DNA from: SAR202 cluster bacterium bin16
GTDB taxonomy: Bacteria > Chloroflexota > Dehalococcoidia > Lucifugimonadales > Australimonadaceae
Length of the DNA: 61,240 nt
Assembly (NCBI GenBank): GCA_002238425.1
Contig: MPMJ01000018.1
Location: 1-61,240, forward strand
Reading direction: 5' to 3'
Part shown: positions 51,707 through 59,665 of the stretch, one piece after another
How positions within the stretch are numbered: position 1 is the stretch's first letter
Layout: each line of letters begins with the position of its first letter
The notes under the pieces: generated by a model
What the model was told of the DNA's origin: nothing
Databases searched by the model: none
Seen by the model: the letters and a program-made list of their open reading frames with translations, nothing else
Translations under genes and position numbers: made by a program

Positions 51707-53008
51707 ATGCTCTCTATCAAGCGCATGTGGCCGGTACTGGTTCCAGTGCTCCTTCTGTCTCTGCTGGCGGCTTGCCAGTCGGACCCCACGGCAACCCCGG
51801 TCCCGACGGCCACTCCGGTCCCGGCGACCGCCACGCCAACGCCCGTCCCCGAGCCGACACCCACGCCAACGCCCGATCCCGCCGCGGGAGCGCTCGTCAT
51901 CGAATCGATCGTGTTCGAAGACGAGGACATCGTCATCACGATGGGTCCCGAGGCCGGAGGGGGATTCGAGGCGGGAGCAGTCGCCCGTTCGACAGATGGC
52001 GACGGATGGGCGGTCTGGCTCGACCCCGGCGACAAAGTCTTCGTCAGGGAGATCAGCCAGAGTTCGGATGCTGCCGAACGCCACCAGTTCGCCATGCCCG
52101 ACCTTGCCGTAGGCTTCCCCCTGCACGAGATCGATGCGGGCGGGCCGGTGACCAACTGGAAATTCACCTTCTATGACGAAGGCATCTACGCCATCAAGGA
52201 CGCACACAACCACGGAAGGGCGTTCTTCGCCGTTGGCGACGTCGACCTCACCGCGTACACACCCGTCACCTACATCCTCGACGAGCTGCGGGTACGCGAC
52301 GACGTATGGGAACTCCGCATAGGCGATACGGCCTACTGGGGCTACGACATCGAACAGCGGGTCCGCACCGATGAGGTCGGCGACATCAGGGTGTTCCTGA
52401 ACGCGGGCGACTCGATCGTCTTGCCCGACGGCCTCACCGGCAGCAGCGGCAACGCGGCCACCTACAACGTCACCATCGACGGGATAGGACTTGACGCCGA
52501 GGTGCCACCGGGCGAGGACACCAACCCCGGCATCGAGCTCGAATTCCCCGAGCCCGGTGTCTTCCGCCTCTACGACTCCACAGACTCCGAGCACACCAAG
52601 GGCAACTTCTTCATCATCGTCGCCACCCCTCCGACCGGCCAGCCGGCCACCTTCACGCTCGACGAACTCAGGATACGCGATGACGTGTGGGAGTTGCGCA
52701 TAGGCGCCACTGCGTACTGGGGCTACGAGGTCGAACAGCGCGTTCGCACCGACGAGGTCGGCGATATCCGCGTCGCTCTGAACGCGGGCGACTCGATCGT
52801 CTTGCCCGACGGCCTCACCGGCAGCAGCGGCAATGCGGCCACCTACAACGTCACCATCGACGAGATCGGACTGGACGTTGCAGTGGCGCCAGGCGAGGAC
52901 GTCAGCCCCGGCATCGAACTCGAGTTTCCCGAGCCCGGCGTCTTCCGCCTCTACGACTCCACAGACCCCGAGCACACCAAGGGCAACTTCTTCATCATCG
53001 TCCAGTAG
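51707..53008 (+). CDS. Lipoprotein with two tandem, nearly identical cupredoxin-like domains
   Basis: A 433-residue lipoprotein: lipobox LAAC (C23), Pro/Thr spacer (about 28-60), a first domain ending FYDEGIYAIKDAHNHGRAFFAVG, then two 115-residue repeats (residues 191-305 and 318-432) ending PEPGVFRLYDSTD-x-EHTKGNFFIIV. The end of each unit looks like the C-terminal strand region of cupredoxins, but the usual Cys and Met copper ligands are missing. The function is unknown. ATG 51707 (GGAGG upstream) gives a normal signal peptide; ATG 51551, also with GGAGG, is in frame and would add 52 Arg/Pro-rich residues. It lies in the ABC importer gene group. Confidence 0.8.
   Translation: MLSIKRMWPVLVPVLLLSLLAACQSDPTATPVPTATPVPATATPTPVPEPTPTPTPDPAAGALVIESIVFEDEDIVITMGPEAGGGFEAGAVARSTDGDGWAVWLDPGDKVFVREISQSSDAAERHQFAMPDLAVGFPLHEIDAGGPVTNWKFTFYDEGIYAIKDAHNHGRAFFAVGDVDLTAYTPVTYILDELRVRDDVWELRIGDTAYWGYDIEQRVRTDEVGDIRVFLNAGDSIVLPDGLTGSSGNAATYNVTIDGIGLDAEVPPGEDTNPGIELEFPEPGVFRLYDSTDSEHTKGNFFIIVATPPTGQPATFTLDELRIRDDVWELRIGATAYWGYEVEQRVRTDEVGDIRVALNAGDSIVLPDGLTGSSGNAATYNVTIDEIGLDVAVAPGEDVSPGIELEFPEPGVFRLYDSTDPEHTKGNFFIIVQ
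52277..53002 (+). repeat. Tandem 345-base duplication inside the lipoprotein gene
   Basis: Two units of exactly 345 bases (52277-52621 and 52658-53002), 36 bases apart, encode near-identical 115-residue domains. Long stretches such as the GDSIVLPDGLTGSSGNAATYN coding part are almost unchanged at DNA level, pointing to a recent duplication or ongoing gene conversion. Confidence 0.85.
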
Positions 53009-53014
53009 CCCCTA

Positions 53015-53043
53015 GCGGAGCGGCAGCAGTGCTGCCGCTCCGC
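53015..53043 (+). terminator. Near-perfect 14-bp hairpin after the lipoprotein gene
   Basis: GCGGAGCGGCAGCA (53015-53028) and TGCTGCCGCTCCGC (53030-53043) are exact inverted copies about one central base, seven bases after the stop. There is no T-tract. It may end or attenuate transcription before Rieske copy D. Confidence 0.65.
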
Positions 53044-53076
53044 ACCGACGACGCAGGCTGATGTGGGGAGAGGCCT

Positions 53077-54297
53077 ATGGAAACGCAGGAGATGAACGAC
53101 CTGCTGACCCTCGTGGGGTCAGGGCAGCCTGCCGGCGAGTTGCTGAGGCGCTACTGGTATCCCATTGCGGTCGCGCGCGAACTCACCGACGAGCAGCCGA
53201 CCAGGTTCGTGCGGCTGCTGGGCGAGGACCTGGTCCTGTTCCGGGACAAGTCCGATCGCGTTGGACTCCTCGCTGACCACTGCGCGCACCGCAGCGCATC
53301 ACTCGTCTACGGCCGTGTCGAGGAGCGTGGGATAGCCTGTGCCTACCACGGCTGGCTGTACGACACGGAAGGGAACGTCCTCGAGACCCCACCGGAGCGG
53401 AACGAGGCCATCATCCACTCGGTGAAGCAGAAGGCGTACCCGGTCCAGGAGATGGTAGGCCTCTTCTGGGCGTACCTGGGGCCTCTCCCTGCTCCGGTCA
53501 TCCCGAAGTACGACGTATGGGCGAGGCGCGACGGCACGCGCAAGATATGGGTGCAGCCCATGCTGGACTGCAACTGGCTTCAGCCCACCGAGAACTCGAT
53601 GGACCCCGCGCACGCGCACATCCTGCATCAGGGGTTCCGCAGGGTCGTCAACACCACCCGCGGCAACATCGACGACGTCGCCCAGTTCGATTTCTACGAG
53701 CTTCCGTACGGCCTGATGAAGAAGCGCGTTCTCAAGAGCGGGGTCATCGACGAGCACCCGCTCATCTTCCCGAACATCCTGAGGCATTTCAGGGAGACGC
53801 AGATACGCGTTCCCATCGACGACACGCATACGCAGATTTTCATTATCGACTTCTACCCAACAGCCGATGGGAACGAACCGGCCGACGACGAGCCGGAGGT
53901 CGAGTACGTCGCTCCGTTCAAGTCCCCCGCTGACGCGTTGCATCCCTTCACGCGCTTCGAGCTGAGACCGCCCTGGCTCAAGGCCCACAACGCCCAGCCC
54001 GAGGACCACATGGCCTGGGAGTCACAGGGCCCCATCGCCGACCGGACGAGGGAGCACCTGAGCTACTCGGACAAGGGGATCGCCCTCCTGCGCAGGGTGC
54101 TGCGGGAGAACATCATGAAGGTGCAGGCGGGTGAGGACCCCAAAGGAGTGGTGCGTGACCCGGACCACCCGATCATCGACACCAACCTGGACGAGTCGCT
54201 GCGGTTGGAAGGGAGACGGGACGATTCCGCCATGGAATCGGTGGCCATCCCCGCCGGAGTGCCGGGGCCCTTCCAATGGAACGAAGAGGACTCCTAG
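53077..54297 (+). CDS. Rieske aromatic-ring oxygenase, alpha subunit (copy D, phthalate-dioxygenase-like)
   Basis: A 406-residue oxygenase with C69-x-H71, C88-x2-H91 (CAHR, CAYHGW) and D176, H179 and H184 (MDPAHAHILH). It is paralogous to copy E (58201): both have VPIDDTHTQI and QGPIADRT segments and shorter C-termini. It lies 54 bases before two Pht5-like genes, the same kind of neighbour that phthalate 4,5-dioxygenase (Pht3) has, which suggests a phthalate-like aromatic dicarboxylate. No Pht2-like reductase is present. Confidence 0.92.
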   Translation: METQEMNDLLTLVGSGQPAGELLRRYWYPIAVARELTDEQPTRFVRLLGEDLVLFRDKSDRVGLLADHCAHRSASLVYGRVEERGIACAYHGWLYDTEGNVLETPPERNEAIIHSVKQKAYPVQEMVGLFWAYLGPLPAPVIPKYDVWARRDGTRKIWVQPMLDCNWLQPTENSMDPAHAHILHQGFRRVVNTTRGNIDDVAQFDFYELPYGLMKKRVLKSGVIDEHPLIFPNILRHFRETQIRVPIDDTHTQIFIIDFYPTADGNEPADDEPEVEYVAPFKSPADALHPFTRFELRPPWLKAHNAQPEDHMAWESQGPIADRTREHLSYSDKGIALLRRVLRENIMKVQAGEDPKGVVRDPDHPIIDTNLDESLRLEGRRDDSAMESVAIPAGVPGPFQWNEEDS

Positions 54298-54351
54298 CAC
54301 GCCCCGCCCAGATCGCGACTCGCGGAAGTCACATCTGCAGGAGAAGAACCG

Positions 54352-55296
54352 ATGATGCCGCCTCTTTCGTTGAAGATGGCAACGGGCGATTACGGACACA
54401 CCCGTCCGCTCAAGGACGGAACGGTCACCTCCGAACAGGTAGCGTTCGAGCACGTCCAGGTGCCGAACATCATCAACGCGTTCCGCCGCATGATCCGGGA
54501 CCTCGAGTTCGACGTCTCCGAGATGGCGCTCTCCACGTACCTCTGCGCCCGGGCGCACGGGGTACCGATCACCGCGTTACCCGTCTTTCTCGTGCGCGCG
54601 CTGCACCACGGCTCCATCGTCTACAACGTCAAGTCCGGCATCCGCACTCCGGCGGACCTCCACGGGCGAAGGGTGGGCGTCCGCGCCTACACGGTAACCA
54701 CGGGCGTCTGGAATCGCGGAATCCTCCAGTCGGAGTACGGCGTGAACCTCGACCAGGTCACATGGGTCATCAACAGCGATGAGCATGTCGCCGAGTACCA
54801 GGCCCCGCCGAACGTCGAGTCGGCGCCTTTCGACCGCAGCCTCGCCGACCTGCTGAGTGACGGGGAGATCGACGCAGCCATCGGCGTGGCGCCGTCTGCT
54901 GAAGCCGGGTTCGCGCCCCTGGTCCCGAATGCCCGCGATGCAGCCATCTCGTGGCTGCAAGCGACCGGCGTTTATCCCATCAACCACACGCTGGTAGTCC
55001 GCAACGAGCATCTGGCAGCCAACCCCGGCCTTGCCGTCGAGCTGTTCGACCTGTTCAAGCAGGCGAAGGAGCACTTCCTCCCGACACTCGACACAGCCGC
55101 CAATTTTGAGAATGAGGATCGGCGCGCTAAGGATATGCACGGCGTGCTGCAGGGTGACCCCCTCCCGTTCGGAGTCGAAGCCAACCGGGCTTCCCTGGAG
55201 ACGTTCATCGGCTTCACCGTCGACCAGCAGATCATTCCCGAGGCAATCCGCCCCGATGAAGCGTTCGAGCCGAGCACGCGCGAACTGGAAGGGTAA
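54352..55296 (+). CDS. Pht5-like protein (4,5-dihydroxyphthalate decarboxylase family), copy 1
   Basis: A 314-residue protein resembling 4,5-dihydroxyphthalate decarboxylase: N-terminal ATGDYGHTRPLKDG, FRRMIRDLEFDVSEMALSTY, then SGIRTPADLHGRRVGVRAYT and WNRGILQSEYGV. The fold is that of periplasmic binding proteins, but no signal peptide is present, so it acts in the cytoplasm. Pht5 removes one carboxylate to give protocatechuate, which a LigB-type enzyme could then cleave. It lies between Rieske copy D and its own paralogue. A binding or other lyase role cannot be excluded. Confidence 0.83.
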   Translation: MMPPLSLKMATGDYGHTRPLKDGTVTSEQVAFEHVQVPNIINAFRRMIRDLEFDVSEMALSTYLCARAHGVPITALPVFLVRALHHGSIVYNVKSGIRTPADLHGRRVGVRAYTVTTGVWNRGILQSEYGVNLDQVTWVINSDEHVAEYQAPPNVESAPFDRSLADLLSDGEIDAAIGVAPSAEAGFAPLVPNARDAAISWLQATGVYPINHTLVVRNEHLAANPGLAVELFDLFKQAKEHFLPTLDTAANFENEDRRAKDMHGVLQGDPLPFGVEANRASLETFIGFTVDQQIIPEAIRPDEAFEPSTRELEG

Positions 55297-55311
55297 GGAG
55301 GAAGCAGAGCC

Positions 55312-56250
55312 ATGGCAGACCTGCGATTGACGACCGCCACCTTCCCTCACGGGCAGTGGGATGGACTGAAAGATGGGCGGGTCAAGCCGGAAGGCATCGA
55401 ACTGGAACACGTCCAGGCCAGCCCGAACACGTACCGGCGGATGGTGCGGAACCTCGAGTTCGATGTCGCCGAGGTGGCGCTGACGACCTTCGTTGCGGCC
55501 AAGTGGTTCGGGGTCCCCATCACCGGCATCCCCATTTTCTCGAACCGGGACGTGACCATGAGCCCCATCTCCTGCAACGTCCGGTCGGGCATCAAGAGTC
55601 CCAAGGACCTGGAAGGGAAGCGTGTAGGGCTGCGCTCCTACACGGTGACGAACACCACGCAATGCCGCGCCCTGCTCAACTACGAGTTCGGCGTCGACAC
55701 GGACTCGATCCAGTACTCGGTAAGCGAGGACGCGCACGTGGCGCAGTACGTCAATCCGCCAAACGTCATGCAGATCCCGTCGGGCGATACGCTCGAACAG
55801 ATGCTGGCGGAAGGCGAGCTCGACGCGGGACTGCAGCTCGCGGTCGAGCCGGGAGGAGACATCAGCCTGCTGTTCACCGAGGAGGAAGCGGACGAAGTGG
55901 GGTTGGGGTTCTTCAGAAGGACGGGCGTCTATCCCATCGGACACGTCATGACCATCAAGGACGACGTGCTGCGAGAGCACCCGTGGGTGGCTTCGGCGAT
56001 GTACAGGGCTTTCGCCGAGTCAAAGGACCTGTACGTGGACTCGCTGTCGGGCCTGACCGAGCCGGGGAAGCGTGACCTCCAGGCGTTGCGCAATCGGAAT
56101 CTGGTCGGCGGCGACCCGTTCCCGATGGGCATGGCGAAGAACCGCAAGGCGATGGAGGCGATGCTCCGGATAGACGTCGACCAGCACATCATCCCCGAGC
56201 CGATGGACGTAGACGGCCTCTTCGCACCCGATACGCTCGACCTCGAGTAG
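55312..56250 (+). CDS. Pht5-like protein (4,5-dihydroxyphthalate decarboxylase family), copy 2
   Basis: A 312-residue paralogue of the gene 15 bases upstream: RMVRNLEFDVAEVALTTF, SGIKSPKDLEGKRVGLRSYT and the same HVAQY-x-NPPNV segment. No signal peptide. The two copies differ at many positions, so they have probably diverged in substrate or form a heteromeric enzyme. It ends convergently, 15 bases from the stop of the class II aldolase-type gene. The start has an AAGGAGG site. Confidence 0.83.
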   Translation: MADLRLTTATFPHGQWDGLKDGRVKPEGIELEHVQASPNTYRRMVRNLEFDVAEVALTTFVAAKWFGVPITGIPIFSNRDVTMSPISCNVRSGIKSPKDLEGKRVGLRSYTVTNTTQCRALLNYEFGVDTDSIQYSVSEDAHVAQYVNPPNVMQIPSGDTLEQMLAEGELDAGLQLAVEPGGDISLLFTEEEADEVGLGFFRRTGVYPIGHVMTIKDDVLREHPWVASAMYRAFAESKDLYVDSLSGLTEPGKRDLQALRNRNLVGGDPFPMGMAKNRKAMEAMLRIDVDQHIIPEPMDVDGLFAPDTLDLE

Positions 56251-56265
56251 GCTCGTTGGTGCGCC

Positions 56266-57060
56266 TTACCCGAAGTGCGCACCCAGGCCGATGGAATCGG
56301 CCCTGAGAGCTCCGTGCTCGAGCATGGCGACCAGCCCCGTCCAACTACCGCCTTCGCGGTCTGGCCGCGAAGGGTCCCGGCTGCGGCGGCGCCACTCCGC
56401 CTTGTCCTCATCGGAGATGTCGGGCGCGCCTCCTCCCAGGTGGGCAAGCCAGTTGACCCGTGCAAGGTTCTCGAGCGCCAGCGCGCGCGTGATTGCTTGC
56501 TCAACCGTCCGGCCCGCGACGACGATGCCGTGGCCTCGCATCATGACCATGTTGTGGTTCGCCATGAGGTCGAGGAACGGCGCGGTCTCCGCGGGCGTTT
56601 GCAGGGTGATCGAGCGGTCGTAGATGGGCGCCTCGTTGTTCAGCGCGATGCGCATCGCTCCCGGCTCGAATCCGCTGAAGATGGGCCGCAGTTCTACCCT
56701 GTTCATGGTGCAGAGCAGGACGCCGGGAGGGTGCGCGTGGATCACCGCGTTGACGTCCGGGCGGTACTTGTACAGATCCGTATGGAGGTAGATCTCGCTG
56801 ACGCGGTTGACGCCGCTGTTGTCTCCCACGGGCTGCCCCTCGAGGTCCACGCGCATGATGCTCGTCGGCTCGGCGAAACGCAGTCCCCTGTCACTCCGGG
56901 GCCGGCCCCGAACGAGGATGTTGTCGGTGCCGGGCTCCCGTGTGCTGACGTGGCCGGTCGAGCCCTTGACGAGGCCGTGCTGCGCCAGGATCTGACACGC
57001 GAGTGCGACCTTCTCTCGTAGCTCGTCGACGCTTGGTTGGCTGGATGCTGCCTGTGTCAT
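56266..57060 (-). CDS. Class II aldolase/adducin-family protein (possible dihydroxy-acid decarboxylase)
   Basis: A 264-residue protein of the class II aldolase fold. Zinc-site residues H108 and H110 (VIHAHPPG) and H177 (MMRGHGIV) are present, and E89 (SEIYLH) sits where the catalytic acid lies. Besides sugar aldolases this family contains PhtC, a 3,4-dihydroxyphthalate decarboxylase of actinobacterial phthalate pathways. Since the operon is Rieske copy E - bicupin - this gene, decarboxylation of a dihydroxylated aromatic acid is favoured over sugar chemistry. ATG 57060 is set by AGGAGGAGG; a longer open frame upstream is not coding. Confidence 0.84.
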   Translation of the reverse strand: MTQAASSQPSVDELREKVALACQILAQHGLVKGSTGHVSTREPGTDNILVRGRPRSDRGLRFAEPTSIMRVDLEGQPVGDNSGVNRVSEIYLHTDLYKYRPDVNAVIHAHPPGVLLCTMNRVELRPIFSGFEPGAMRIALNNEAPIYDRSITLQTPAETAPFLDLMANHNMVMMRGHGIVVAGRTVEQAITRALALENLARVNWLAHLGGGAPDISDEDKAEWRRRSRDPSRPDREGGSWTGLVAMLEHGALRADSIGLGAHFG

Positions 57061-57073
57061 GGGGCTCCTCCTC

Positions 57074-58177
57074 CTACTGGGATGTGGTCTTCGCGCGCCA
57101 GGCGGCGCACTCCTGGTCGAAGAGCTCACGGATACGGGGGTCTTCGTCCTCGAACTCGATCTGTCCCTGGCCTGCTCCCGCCCTCCTTCCACTGCCCGTG
57201 AACCCGGGGTTCCCTTCCCGCAGGACGAGGTAGCGCGCAGGTTCATCACTGACGTTGAAGTGCTGATGGCCGCCATGCCCGTTCGACATCAGCGAGCCCG
57301 GCTTGAACGCGGCCCGCGACCACTCCGCGTCCGGCCCAGGCATGACTCCGGGAGGCCACTGAAGGTCGTACCCCTCTCCGGTCAGGAAGAGGTAGCTGAC
57401 GTCCGTCGTCTGGCCCTTGCTGGGGTCCTCATACGCCATCCCGAATCCGTGCCCCTTCTTGTATGAAGCGGTGGGGAACTCGGAGACGTGGCAGACGTAG
57501 CGCCCCCCGGCCATGATGACGTACATGTTGGAGCCCGGCCCCCGGTAGGACCACTGGTCCAGCGACATGTGCATGATGCTGGGGATGAAGTTCGCGGCCA
57601 TCAGGCGGTCGGCGACGCGGACGGACTGACCGCTGAAGTACATCTCGTCGCTCGGGTCGAAGCGGTCGGTGAACGCCTTCGGCGTGTTGAACACGAAATC
57701 GGCGCTGGCGAAGAGGTTGAAGACGTGCGGCATGTTCGTGGCCGCGTACAGGCGCACAGGGTCCGTGCCGCTTCCGTTGTGCAGTTCGTGCCACGCGTTG
57801 AGCGGTATCGCGAAGGCGCTGTCCGCATGCCACTCGAACGTTTGCCGGGGAGTCCCGTCGTACCAGAGGGTGGTAGCCCCGCGTCCGGTGAGAACGTAGA
57901 AGATCTCCTCGTACATGTGGCGCTCGAGATTGAGCGAGCCGCCCGGCGGAATCTCGATGAGATAGCGGATGCCTCCCTGGTTCTGCACCAGGCGCTCTTC
58001 GGAAGGATGATGAGTCAGGTCCAGTAGCGCAGCATCGCAGCCCGTGCGCTCCCAGGGCGCCAGCTCCTCTGTGAACAGGCTCGGGATCGTATGCTGGGTG
58101 ATGATCTTCAGTCCCTCGTCCTGCACCCACCGCTCGAAGGGAGTCAGGGTCCAGGCATCGTTGCGCTCGTTGGTCAT
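57074..58177 (-). CDS. Bicupin (paralogue), possible ring-cleavage dioxygenase
   Basis: A 367-residue double cupin, paralogous to the one at 39994 (same FEWHADSAF / FEWQKHSLF strand and IPPG turn). Here the first cupin looks metal-competent: RHMYEE and then WHELHN. The second has GHG and GHQH candidates. In the other copy the first site is lost and the second is clear, so the two may have specialised differently. Start ATG 58177 has AAGGAG; the upstream open frame to 58780 overlaps the Rieske gene and is discarded. It lies 23 bases after Rieske copy E and 13 bases before the aldolase-type gene. Confidence 0.8.
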   Translation of the reverse strand: MTNERNDAWTLTPFERWVQDEGLKIITQHTIPSLFTEELAPWERTGCDAALLDLTHHPSEERLVQNQGGIRYLIEIPPGGSLNLERHMYEEIFYVLTGRGATTLWYDGTPRQTFEWHADSAFAIPLNAWHELHNGSGTDPVRLYAATNMPHVFNLFASADFVFNTPKAFTDRFDPSDEMYFSGQSVRVADRLMAANFIPSIMHMSLDQWSYRGPGSNMYVIMAGGRYVCHVSEFPTASYKKGHGFGMAYEDPSKGQTTDVSYLFLTGEGYDLQWPPGVMPGPDAEWSRAAFKPGSLMSNGHGGHQHFNVSDEPARYLVLREGNPGFTGSGRRAGAGQGQIEFEDEDPRIRELFDQECAAWRAKTTSQ

Positions 58178-58200
58178 GGTCCTCTCCTTACAGGTTGCTA

Positions 58201-59463
58201 CTACGCGACCGCCGACTCGTGACCGAGCCAGACGTTCGGGGTCGTCCATATCCTGCCGTCGCCCCAGCCCTCCCAGGCCTTGGGGACGAACCGCTCGCCG
58301 TTCCACTCCCGCGACGGACCGATGTCGATGATGCCGTCGTAGGAGCGGAACACGCACATCGGGTCGCCGCCGTCCTGAACGATCTTGATCTGCTCGTGGA
58401 GGAGCCGCCGCCAGATGGCGATGCCCATGTCCGAGACGCCCAACCGCTCGACGGTCCGGTCCGCTATCGGGCCCTGTGTCTCCCACGCCATCTCGTCCTG
58501 ACTGGGGAAGCTCTCCAGGTGGAAGTCGCCGTTCTCGTCCCGCACGTTGTTCCGCGTGAACGTGGGTTCGCTGTTCACCCCTTCCAGCGTGCCGTCGGGC
58601 GTGGGCGTGAAGTAGATGATGTAGATCTGCGTGTGGGTGTCGTCGATGGGCACACGAAGTTGAAGATCGATGGGCCACGCCGAGGCTTCCTCGGGCGTTG
58701 GGTCGCCCGTTGCGCTGGGCCTCTCGGTGGCGTGCCGAAGGATATTTGGGAAGATGGCTGGATGGCCGAGCTGCTCCCACTCTATCTCCCCGTCTCCTCC
58801 GAAGATGCGCCGCTTCACGATGCCGAAGGGATGCTCCTGGAACAGGTAGCGCTCAGGAGGCCGGAGCTCTCTCCCCCGGAACTTGCCCTTCTCCACCATC
58901 CTGCGCAGGTGCAGGTAGTAGGTGTGCGCAGGGTCGAGCGAGTTCTCCTGGCACTGCAGCCAGTTGCAGTTCAACAGTTCGTGGACCTCGACCGTGCGGT
59001 TGCCGTCTTCGCGGGCGAGTACGTCCCACCTGGGCAGCAGGGGCGCAGGTTCGGGGCCGAGATACGCGAACAGCAGCCCGCCCAGCTCCTGCACAGGGTA
59101 GGCCGGATGACGGAATGCATCCCTTGTCGTTTCCTGCTTCGGCTCGAAAGGCTGCTCGAGGCACCGGCCCTGCTCGTTGAACAGCCAGCCGTGGTACGCG
59201 CAGCGGATGCCCTCCTCTTCCACGTACGCGTAATAGAGGGAGGCTCCCCGGTGGGGGCAATGCTCTGCGACCAGCCCATGGACTCCACGTTGGTCGCGAT
59301 AGACCACGAGTTGCTCGCCGAGCAGCGTGACGCGTCGAGTGGGCTTCTCAGCCGTGACCTCGTTCGCCGCGCAAACGGGGTGCCAGTACCGCCGGAGCAG
59401 GTCGCCTCCCGCAGTGCCCGGACCGACGCTCGTGAACAGTTCGTTCTCTTCAGCCGTCAGCAT
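58201..59463 (-). CDS. Rieske aromatic-ring oxygenase, alpha subunit (copy E)
   Basis: A 420-residue oxygenase with C69-x-H71, C88-x2-H91 (CPHR, CAYHGW) and D177, H180 and H185 (LDPAHTYYLH). It is the nearest relative of copy D (NWLQ-x-x-ENS, VPIDDTHTQI). First gene of the minus-strand operon with the bicupin and class II aldolase-type protein. A Gfo/Idh/MocA dehydrogenase is transcribed divergently 202 bases away. Together they could hydroxylate, rearomatise, decarboxylate and cleave an aromatic acid. Confidence 0.92.
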   Translation of the reverse strand: MLTAEENELFTSVGPGTAGGDLLRRYWHPVCAANEVTAEKPTRRVTLLGEQLVVYRDQRGVHGLVAEHCPHRGASLYYAYVEEEGIRCAYHGWLFNEQGRCLEQPFEPKQETTRDAFRHPAYPVQELGGLLFAYLGPEPAPLLPRWDVLAREDGNRTVEVHELLNCNWLQCQENSLDPAHTYYLHLRRMVEKGKFRGRELRPPERYLFQEHPFGIVKRRIFGGDGEIEWEQLGHPAIFPNILRHATERPSATGDPTPEEASAWPIDLQLRVPIDDTHTQIYIIYFTPTPDGTLEGVNSEPTFTRNNVRDENGDFHLESFPSQDEMAWETQGPIADRTVERLGVSDMGIAIWRRLLHEQIKIVQDGGDPMCVFRSYDGIIDIGPSREWNGERFVPKAWEGWGDGRIWTTPNVWLGHESAVA

Positions 59464-59665
59464 GTCTTGCCTCCCATGCTGGGCGCCACGCGCACCACGC
59501 TCGCGGCTTCTTCGCAGCGTATGATAGGGCTTGCGCGACGCTTCGGCTCGCGGATCGGCCGTGGATCGGTTGGATTCCCGACATTCACGCCTTCTCCACG
59601 AGACAAGTTCGTCCTCGGTAACCTCGTATCACGCCGGATTGCCCTGGCGCAAGGGGAGGAATCAT

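Noticed and set aside
57074-58780. Long minus-strand frame giving a 568-residue cupin protein
   Set aside because: The first 201 codons overlap Rieske copy E and are low-complexity His/Arg text. The ATG at 58177 with AAGGAG is the real start.
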